The translations under genes and the position numbers were made by a program. 10,224 nucleotides of DNA from Monoraphidium neglectum. Lineage: Eukaryota; Chlorophyta; Chlorophyceae; Sphaeropleales; Selenastraceae. Under the pieces are notes generated by a model that saw nothing but the letters and a program-made list of their open reading frames with translations, did no database searches and was not told the origin of the DNA. This document shows positions 1 through 6,196 of the stretch, in pieces (the stretch's first letter is position 1; the number at the start of each line of letters is the position of its first letter). The stretch lies in contig NW_014012074.1 of assembly GCF_000611645.1 (NCBI RefSeq), positions 3,775 to 13,998 on the forward strand, written 5' to 3'.

Positions 1-875
1 CCGACGGCCCCGCCGGCGCAGACGCAGATGCAGCGGCGGGGCCGGCGCCGTTTGGCCACCTGTGCCTGCGGCGGCTCGGGGAGCTGTGCGCGCGCGGCAG
101 CGGCGCGAGGGGCGCGGACGCGTGCCTGCTGGAGGTCGCCCGGCTCGCGCTGCCGCCGCTGCTGGACCGCTGCGAAGCGGTGCTCAACGCGGCTTGCAGC
201 AGCTGCAGCACCGGCGGCGGCGGCAGCAGCAGCGGCTGCGGCGTGCATGTGAGTGCGGGCGGGGCCGCGCCGACGGCCGAGGCTGCACCGCGAGGGGCGC
301 CGTCCGAAGACGATCTGGAGGACGCGATCTGCGCCTTGGACGTGCTGCTGGGGACGTGGCTCGAGGCGGCGGTGCTGGAGGCGGCCGGGGAGTCGCGGCC
401 GCAGCTGGCGGCGTGGCTGATGTGGCAGGAGTGGCAGCAGCAGCTGGGCCCTTTGGTTCCGCACCACCACGCCTTGCACGGCGGCGGCGACCGTGGCGGC
501 GGCGGCGGCGGCGGGACGCCGGGGGCAGGCGCGACAAGCAGCAGCTTCCTGCCTGGCGGCAGCGGCAGCTTCCTGTCGAGCGGCAGCGGCGGGGCCGGCG
601 CCGGCGGCGCCTTTCTGGGCGCCCCGGGGCCCGGCGGGGCCGGCGGCGCCGCGCACGCGGCCCCACGCGCGAGCAGCGGCGGCGCGCACGGCGCGGAGCG
701 CACGCGCGGGCACCTGCTGGCGCTGTACGGGCCGCTCGCGCGGTGCATCGGCTGCGGCGAAGCGCGCGTGCGGGAGCGGGTGCAGGCCGCTATGCTTGCG
801 GTGGGAGACGAGCTCGGGCTCGCCCCCATCCATGCATTGGCTGTCACCATCCCGCAAGGTCGGCTTGTTGGGTGA
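1..875 (+). CDS. MON2-like trafficking scaffold, C-terminal end (5' partial)
   Basis: An open frame runs from base 3 without a stop to TGA at 873-875 (290 residues); the gene starts left of the window. The order of segments fits the C-terminus of MON2-type proteins, large HEAT-repeat relatives of the BIG/Sec7 Arf-GEFs that lack a Sec7 domain and act at the trans-Golgi/endosome. The segments are FGHLCLRRLGELC then LPPLLDRCEAVL (bases ~51-185), an acidic EDDLEDAICALDVLLGTWLE helix (~306-365), and HLLALYGPLARCIGC with RVRERVQAAMLAVGDELGL (~711-821). Between the last two lies a Gly/Ser/Ala-rich low-complexity insert (~475-690) that is probably lineage-specific. The final residues after DELGL are not recognisable. 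The stop overlaps a perfect donor-like GGTGAGT, so one more 3' exon is possible, but two TGTAA signals within 55 bases favour a true end. A BIG-type Arf-GEF C-terminus is the main alternative. Confidence 0.6.
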   Translation, partial: DGPAGADADAAAGPAPFGHLCLRRLGELCARGSGARGADACLLEVARLALPPLLDRCEAVLNAACSSCSTGGGGSSSGCGVHVSAGGAAPTAEAAPRGAPSEDDLEDAICALDVLLGTWLEAAVLEAAGESRPQLAAWLMWQEWQQQLGPLVPHHHALHGGGDRGGGGGGGTPGAGATSSSFLPGGSGSFLSSGSGGAGAGGAFLGAPGPGGAGGAAHAAPRASSGGAHGAERTRGHLLALYGPLARCIGCGEARVRERVQAAMLAVGDELGLAPIHALAVTIPQGRLVG

Positions 876-909
876 GTCGACAAATGCCACGATCCGAGCC
901 GCATAACCC

Positions 910-926
910 TGTAACCAGCGGTGTAA
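910..926 (+). terminator. TGTAA polyadenylation signals of the MON2-like gene
   Basis: TGTAA occurs at 910-914 and again at 922-926, 35-50 bases after the TGA at 873-875. UGUAA is the usual poly(A) signal of chlorophyte nuclear genes, placed roughly 10-20 bases before cleavage. This is the main support for ending the upstream gene at 875. Confidence 0.6.
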
Positions 927-1034
927 AACCCAACTTGCAACCCTTGGTGCATGCTTGGCGTACAACCAAACCCATCAACGCCCCTTGGAACTGCGGTTCC
1001 AGCGCGCGTCGGCCGCCTGGTCCTAGCGTTCATC

Positions 1035-1047
1035 AGGGTTTAGGGTT
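1035..1047. repeat. Short interstitial telomere-like motif (TTTAGGG type)
   Basis: AGGGTTTAGGGTT contains one full TTTAGGG plus flanking partial units. On the minus strand it reads as a plant-type telo-box (AACCCTAAACCCT). It lies between the convergent stop codons at 875 and 1091. Degenerate AACCC-rich pieces occur nearby (904-914, 925-944, 964-972). It is too short to call a real telomeric tract and may be chance or a 3'-UTR element of the minus-strand gene. Confidence 0.4.
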
Positions 1048-1090
1048 CAACAAGTGGGGTTTCCAATGGGGCGCACGCTGCACCACAGCA

Positions 1091-4008
1091 TCAGCCGTGT
1101 GGGGGCGCAAGCAGCCCGGCAGCGCCGGACAGCAGCACCTCCAGGTGCAGCAGAAACGCGCGGCGCTCCTCCGCGAAGAAATCCCCCTCCTCATCACCGC
1201 CGCCCCCACCCTCGCCGCCGCCGCCGCCCGCCGCCGAGCTGCCCGCCGCCGCGGCCGCCAAGCCGCCCCCGCTGCTGCTGCTGCCGCTGCTGCTGCCGTT
1301 GGAAGCGCCGCTGCCTGCGTGCGCGTCTCCCGCTGTAGCGGCCTGCGCCGCTCGCTGCAGCTCGGCACGCACACGGCGAAGCGCGGCTTCGTAAGGGCCC
1401 CTTGCGCGCGCCACCGCCGCCTCAAGGACAGCCACAGCGGCGGCCTCATTCCCTGCACTGCTCGCTTTCCACGGCCACACGTCCTCCGCGACGCCCGGCT
1501 GCCGCGCCTGAGGCGGCCGCTGCCGTCCGCACTTGGCGCCGCGCCCTGCCCTTTTGCGGCCGGCCCCTTTCGCGGGCGCCGTCGGTGTATCTGCCGTGGG
1601 CAGCTCCGCTGGCCCCGCCGCCATCACGCGGGCCGCCGGCAGCAGCCGCTGCATCTGGCGCCCCCGCCAGCTCGACCAAAGGGTCGCCTCCGGCCGCAGC
1701 CCCCAGCGCTCGAGCGCAGCCAGCCGCTGCCGCCGCAGCTCGGCCGCCGCTTTTGCCCTGGCCTGGTCGCCGCTCCCGCCGCTCTCGGGCGGCGCAGCTG
1801 CAGCCGCCGCTGCCACCGCCGGGTCTGCTGTGTTTTCCAGCGCTGCCGCGGCTTCCGCTGCCACTGCCTCGCCATAGCTCACGGCCTGCCGCTCAAAGGG
1901 ATTGCCTCGGATCACGAAACCGTAGAACAGCAGCAGCTCCTCATTAGGCAGCTGCCCATACGACAGGCAGACCTCCTCGCCCTCCGCCGCCGGCCGCAGC
2001 AGCTGCAGCCGCAGGCAGCCGGACACGGCGTCGACCTGGCTGAAGCGGACGACGTGGGGCCAGGGGCTGTGGTTGAGGAGGCTGGCAAACGGCGCCAGCG
2101 CGGGGCGGGTGACGCCGTCCGGGAAGCGCACCTGCGGATGTGACCAGTAACAACGAGAGCGGGCGCAAGGACCTCAGGGGTTGTGGTGCCAATCCAAATA
2201 CTTCAACGGGGTACTCGCGGCGAGGGCGTCCAGTACCACAAAAGACGGATGAGTCATGATGATGTGGCGACAGCTCGCTTCAGCTGCCCTACACACAGCC
2301 TCAGCCCGTCCGCCACACTCATCACCCATCACATCAGCAAGAATATATGGTATGCTGGACCCCGGGCACCCGGCTGCATCGCTCTCTCTATCTCTCCCCA
2401 CCCTCGCCTTCGTGACAGGTTTTCGGCTGGCTGCTGATACGCAAGGGCACCGCGTGGCAGCTGCAGGCGCCGCAGCTGCCCCCACCTGGATGGCGTATGC
2501 ATACCAAAGCTCCGCCGCCCACGCAAAAGCGCCCCACTCGAACCACTCGGCCCGCAGGTGCTGGCCGTACGCCGCCAGAAGCGACCGGAACACGGGCGTG
2601 AGCGCGGCGTGCTGGTGCCGCAGGTGGGCGCGCGCCTCTGAGAACGTCTGGTGGCAGGGCGTGCCGGCCAAGAGGTCTACCAGGGCGGATGGCGCACTCA
2701 GGCCTGTTTTTGTGGGGTTGCGGGAGGATTCGGTGGCGATGACCGCGGGGCGGGATGGCGGGTGGTCTGTCAGCATGGAATGTGCAGCTGCGCAGCGGCG
2801 GCGGGCCGGCTTCGGAGCAAGGGGAGGGGAGACTTGACGGCAGGGTGGGCGGCGTGCGCGCACGCGGGCGGCGGGGCTGGTTCAATGCATTGCGCGAGGG
2901 TGCGCACCCGTGCAGAAGCGCTGCGGGAGCGCGGCCCAGAAGGGCGCCGCGTCCGCGTCCGGGTCGTGGCGCTCCACCTGCAGAGGCGCCATATGAGTGA
3001 AAATTTGGGGGTGGAGGGACGTCGGATACCCATTTGAGCGGCGGGGGGTGTGGGGCACCCTCTGGAGAGGTAGGGCGTGCGAGGGACACTTGTGAGGGGT
3101 AGGGGCATGTGAGGGCCCCTCGCATTGATGCCACCACTGGTTCTGAATGCCATGGGCACTAAGGGCCCCCTGGCTGCCCCAATGACCCAACCAACAGGAC
3201 GGCACCTCTGATGATTAAGAAACCCGGGCGCCGACCAGGCGGCAGGGCCCCTGCCCTCACCCCACCCCTGGCCCGTCCCCGTCCTACAGCCTCGGCCCAA
3301 TCTCCAGATCACCATCGTCCAGATCACGGCGACCGCCTCGTCATCCAGCCCGGGGATCCGCGCCAGCGCCCTACCCAGATCCGACTCGCGCGCCGTCTGG
3401 TACGTGATCAGCAGCGCCGCAGGCAGGCTCAGGACGCACGCACCCGCTGGCAGCGCGCCGCGGCCGGGCGGCGTCGCGAGGCCGCGGAGGCCGCCGGGGA
3501 AGACGGCCGGGGCGAGCGCGGTGTCCATGCCGTGGGCCTCCGCCCACGCCTGGAGAGCGTCAGCTGGGGAGCGGCCGGCCGCCGCCGCCGCCGGCATGGG
3601 CGCGCCGCCGGCGGGCCCGCCGTCGGCGTGCGGCGGGGCCGCATCTGCAGCCAGCGCCGCGGCCGGCTCCGGCGCGCCCGTGCGGGCGCAGTACCCCTCA
3701 GAGAGCTCTGCTAGCCGCCGCGCCCGCGCCGCGTCGCCGCCGCAGACCTCGTCCGCGTGCGCGTGCAGCAGCGCGAGCGCGGCGGCCTCGTTGCGCGGGC
3801 TGAGGCAGGAGGCGACGTCCCGCAGCGCCGCCGCGCCGGGCGCCCACGCCTCCCATTCGTCGGTCCTCATCACCAGGGCGCGCGCGGCGGCCAGGCAAGC
3901 GTCTAGCGGCAGGCGCGCCAGGCGCGGCGCGGCGCCCTGGCCGGCGCCTAGCTCTGACAGCAGCGCCAGCTTGGTGGGGCGCAGCGGGTCGTCGGCGGCG
4001 ACCTCCAT
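1091..4008 (-). CDS. SET-domain protein methyltransferase (Rubisco-LSMT/SETD class), four exons
   Basis: Model on the minus strand: exons 4008-3313, 2977-2908, 2703-2486 and 2131-1091, giving 674 residues. The splits fall at WTM|VERHDP, FCT-G|LSAPS (phase 1) and AIQ|VRFPDG, each rebuilding family motifs. Residues ~150-232 are the N-SET part (HGMDTALAPAVF, GLRGLATPPGRG, LLITY). Residues 233-328 are the SET insert (ERHDPDADAAPFW, WFEWGAFAWAAELWYAYAIQ). Residues 329-408 are C-SET, with the SAM-binding NHS (348-350), the SYGQLPNEELLLFYGF signature and Tyr398. Residues ~435-665 are a Rubisco-LSMT-type substrate-binding domain (AGNEAAAVAVLEAA) broken by Gly/Ser/Ala/Pro-rich inserts. The family methylates lysine or histidine on proteins such as Rubisco and aldolase; the substrate here cannot be read. 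Residues 1-110 resemble a second substrate-binding domain (see findings). The start at ATG 4008 is uncertain: the frame stays open to 4161 and is closed by TGA at 4165-4167. Confidence 0.82.
2132..2485 (-). other. Methyltransferase intron 3
   Basis: The donor is GTGGGG directly after CAG at 2486, and the acceptor is ATCCGCAG ending at 2132. The intron is phase 0 and 354 bases long. It is less GC-rich than the flanking exons and I see no gene inside it. Confidence 0.8.
2704..2907 (-). other. Methyltransferase intron 2
   Basis: The donor is GTGCGC after base 2908 and the acceptor is ACAAAAACAG ending at 2704. The phase-1 join makes a glycine codon, giving FCTGLSAPSALVDLL, the form expected between the SET-insert helices. 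The intron is 204 bases with no internal feature. Confidence 0.8.
2978..3312 (-). other. Methyltransferase intron 1, containing 30-bp repeats
   Basis: The donor is GTGATC after ATG (3315-3313) and the acceptor is CTCTGCAG ending at 2978. The phase-0 join yields VIWTMVERHDPDADAAPFW, matching the family. The 335-base intron carries an imperfect 30-bp tandem repeat at 3065-3124. Confidence 0.8.
3065..3124. repeat. Imperfect 30-bp tandem repeat in an intron
   Basis: Two neighbouring units share GAGG(GG)TAGGG(G)C-(G/A)TG-(C/T)GAGGG at a 30-base spacing: GAGGG at 3081 recurs at 3111. A more decayed third unit (GGTGTGGGGCACCC, ~3047-3060) lies on the left. It lies entirely within intron 1 of the methyltransferase. 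Confidence 0.5.
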
Positions 4009-4560
4009 CACGGTGGTGGTGCCCGAGGCCGCTGCAGAATCTATCCAGGGCCCTGCCGCAGCTGCCAGGCGGCTGATGCCTTTGGTCTGCCCCACAGCGC
4101 GCAGGGCGGCCAAAGAGGCAAGCACCCAGCAGGACGGATGCTCCAGAGTCACTGGTTTCAAGCTTCAGACGCCATGAAGGGGTGCATTACAATTGCCCTG
4201 TACATCTGTCGCCGCCGCCCTTCCAGCACAGCGCCGTGCTCTGCGCGTGCTGCACAGAGAGAGTTGGCACTTCCGCTTGCGGGCATGGCACTGGCACTCT
4301 GACACCGTCGGCGCTATGCCACGTGCTTCCTGAGATCAGCTACTGCCTCATGATGGTCCAGACACTCCCAGGGCGCCACTTGTGCTGATCACTTCGCAAT
4401 TGCAACACAGCTAGTGACGAAACAGCAATGTGACTTGGTGACGATGCACCTAAGTGATTTGCAAATAGATTTTGTGCAGCATAGTACATAATATGCAGTG
4501 TCCAAGCTGATCTTGGCTTGGACCTTTCGGCAATTTTCAACCACGCGCGCGGCTCTTACA
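4009..4560. promoter_or_regulatory. Shared divergent promoter region of methyltransferase and riboflavin synthase
   Basis: These 552 bases separate two start codons facing away from each other. GC content falls clearly from ~4180 to 4510. An AT-rich TATA-like stretch (TACATAATATGC, ~4486-4497) lies about 65-75 bases before the riboflavin synthase ATG. Two TGACG motifs (in AGTGACGAAAC ~4413-4423 and GGTGACGATG ~4437-4446) resemble bZIP-type core sites, though such short motifs also occur by chance. Bases 4009-4161 stay open in the methyltransferase frame and could be 5' UTR, intron or extra N-terminus. Transcription starts cannot be placed from sequence alone. Confidence 0.5.
4500..4523 (+). 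repeat. Perfect 8-bp inverted repeat ahead of riboflavin synthase
   Basis: GTCCAAGC (4500-4507) and GCTTGGAC (4516-4523) are exact reverse complements around an 8-base spacer. A nested alternative pairing CCAAG/CTTGG is also available. It sits 38 bases before the ATG at 4561, so it is either a promoter-proximal palindrome or a 5'-UTR hairpin. Confidence 0.55.
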
Positions 4561-5564
4561 ATGCAGGCCCTGGGACGAAACGCTGGCAGCCTTCAATCTC
4601 AGCAGCACTCACGTGTCCTGCCGCGGCGCCCGCAGCAGCAGGTTGTGCAGCAGCAGCGCCGGCGGCCAGTGCAGGGCGTCTCCCGTGCTCGCGCCATCCG
4701 CGCGGTCAGCATGTTCACCGGCATTGTGCAGGGATTGGCAGAGGTGAGTCTGTGTATCCAGAGACTGACAAACGGCGCATGCAGGGGGTCACCAGGATGC
4801 TCTCGCCGCCATCAACAGCGCTGGCCACCACATCGCAGCCTTCCTCACAAGGCTTGCCCACGCGTGCATTCGTGAAGCAGGCTGTGCTGCATGCAGCGGC
4901 AACTGATGAACAGTCATGCGCAAAAAAGCACCGCAAAACTTACACTGCGCGAACCTCCCAACTGCTGCAGGTGGTGGACGTGTCGCGCGCCGAGGGCCTC
5001 AGCCGCGTCAACATCCGCCTGCCCCCTGGCCGCGCCGCCAACATCCAAATCGGCGCCAGCGTCGCTATCAATGGCACCTGCCTGACAGTCACCGCCGCTG
5101 ATGGGGACATGCTGTCGTTTGACATCATGTCAGAGACCCTGCGCGCCACAAACCTGGGAGGGCTGGAAGTCGGCAAGTCGGTCAATTACGAGCGCTCCGC
5201 CCGCGTGGGGGACGAAATCGGCGGCCACAACGTGTCCGGCCACGTGCACACCAAGGCCGTGATCTCGGCAGTCGAGGAGACGCCCAACAACCGCCGCGTG
5301 GTGTTCGAGCTGCCCGATGACAGCTGGATGAAGTACATCCTGCCAAAGGGCTTCATATCCGTCGACGGCTGCAGCCTGACGGTCGGGGAGGTGGAGGGGC
5401 GCACCTTCAGCGTCTACCTGATCCCCGAGACGCTGCGGGTGACGGTGTTTGGGCTCAAGGGGGAGGGGGACAGCGTAAACATCGAGGTGGAGGCGCAGAC
5501 GCAGGCGATCGTGGACACGGTGGAGCGCGTCGTCGCGCGCTACATGGCGCAGCGGGGGCTGTGA
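4561..5564 (+). CDS. Riboflavin synthase, alpha-chain type, predicted plastid precursor (two exons)
   Basis: Exons 4561-4743 and 4971-5564 give 258 residues. The phase-0 intron (GTGAGT donor at 4744, CTGCTGCAG acceptor ending at 4970) joins GLAE to VVDVSRAEG. The enzyme (EC 2.5.1.9) dismutates two 6,7-dimethyl-8-ribityllumazine into riboflavin and a pyrimidinedione, the last step of flavin synthesis. The canonical N-terminus MFTGIVQG starts at residue 51. The two homologous beta-barrels show NGTCLTV (95-101) with MSETLRATNLG, and DGCSLTV (193-199) with IPETLRVTVFG; GGHNVSGHVH (145-154) lies between. Residues 1-50 are rich in Arg, Gln and Ser with no Asp or Glu, as expected of a transit peptide, consistent with plastid flavin synthesis in plants and algae. 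ATG 4561 is the first in-frame ATG. Length without the leader (208) is normal. Unspliced mRNA would hit a stop at 4873. Confidence 0.93.
4744..4970 (+). other. Riboflavin synthase intron
   Basis: The 227-base intron begins with the consensus GTGAGT and ends with CTGCTGCAG. It is phase 0 and interrupts the conserved first beta-strand between GLAE and VVDV. No gene is seen inside it. Confidence 0.85.
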
Positions 5565-5758
5565 TCGACTGATGGGCATCGCTTTCTGACCCAGAGGTGT
5601 CCCGCAGGCTCGGAGGGGCGCTTTATGGGGCGCCACCTCATGCACCGGCCTTCTGGCAATCCGCTCCACTTGGATGTTGTTTGCTGCTGAAACGCAGTCA
5701 ATTGTTTTGTGGTCGGCGAACGTGTCGCCCTGGGGTTGACCCATATTTTATGTTGGTT

Positions 5759-5763
5759 TGTAA
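5759..5763 (+). terminator. TGTAA polyadenylation signal of riboflavin synthase
   Basis: TGTAA follows T-rich sequence, 195 bases after the stop codon, giving a 3' UTR of about 210 bases. Confidence 0.6.
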
Positions 5764-5809
5764 GCAGTCAAAAGTCACTCTGCTCGACGTCGCCGACTTA
5801 CTGGCAGCA

Positions 5810-5956
5810 GTGCATCAGGGGACAAGAGGCGGCAAACACTGTTTGCAACAGGTTTACCTCTGATTATTGAGACACCTCTCACCTGTGCGTTATGTCGAAC
5901 TGTGGGTTGCGGTCTCAGACCAGGCTGGTTCAACGCACAAAAGCCCCCTGATGCAC
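5810..5956. repeat. 147-bp nested inverted-repeat element (small foldback element or structured RNA)
   Basis: The ends are perfect 12-bp inverted repeats: GTGCATCAGGGG (5810-5821) and CCCCTGATGCAC (5945-5956). Two further foldbacks lie inside. One is GCAAAC-ACT-GTTTGC (5832-5846), flanked by AGAGG (5825-5829) and CCTCT (5857-5861). The other is TGTGCGTT (5884-5891) with AACGCACA (5932-5939), extended after a 5-base bulge by GAAC (5897-5900) with GTTC (5928-5931). Drawn as RNA this is a three-way junction. It begins about 50 bases after the riboflavin synthase poly(A) signal, so it probably lies outside that transcript. No target-site duplication and no long ORF are visible. It could be a tiny non-autonomous transposon, a non-coding RNA or a boundary element; I do not recognise a known RNA family. 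Confidence 0.5.
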
Positions 5957-6136
5957 CCTGTATGCATGTGCTGGGTGCTATCATGGGATCTTGTGTCGAA
6001 TTGCACTTATCCACCTGGAAGATTTGTCTGTGAGTGCTGTGCGCTTTACTGTACGCTGCGCGCTTTGTGGGTGTTTTCAAATCAGAAGTGACAGGGCCAA
6101 TGGGAGGCATGTTCAACCGACACGACACCGTCCCAG

Positions 6137-6148
6137 GCTAAAAAATAC
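6137..6148 (+). promoter_or_regulatory. TATA-like element of the carrier gene
   Basis: An A/T-rich run, GCTAAAAAATAC, lies in otherwise mixed sequence 50-60 bases before the carrier ATG at 6197. It would place a transcription start near 6165-6175 and give a short 5' UTR. Confidence 0.35.
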
Positions 6149-6196
6149 ATCATTCACCAAAATCTCACCTGTGCATCTTGTTAGCATACAGCAGCG

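Noticed and set aside
62..2143. A 693-codon plus-strand open frame covering the MON2-like end and the antisense of the methyltransferase.
   Set aside because: It is a composition artefact of GC-rich DNA: Arg/Ala-rich, no motifs, out of frame with the MON2-like protein and antisense to a SET domain with clear catalytic motifs.
4162..4175. ATG at 4175 on the minus strand as an upstream start for the methyltransferase.
   Set aside because: It is in a different frame from the methyltransferase and meets TGA after five codons. The codon at 4161 that opens the frame is TTG, an unlikely nuclear start.
3404..4177. A 257-codon plus-strand open frame opposite the methyltransferase first exon.
   Set aside because: Ala/Ser/Arg-rich shadow of the minus-strand coding frame; the minus frame joins perfectly by splicing into the SET domain.
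5130..5744. A 204-codon minus-strand open frame opposite riboflavin synthase.
   Set aside because: Antisense shadow of a well-conserved enzyme; its translation shows no family motif.
5884..5939. tRNA-like region (GGTTCAACGC near a paired AACGCACA end).
   Set aside because: There is no valid A-box, no anticodon arm of the right size, and the spacing is too short for a tRNA; it is better described as part of the inverted-repeat element.
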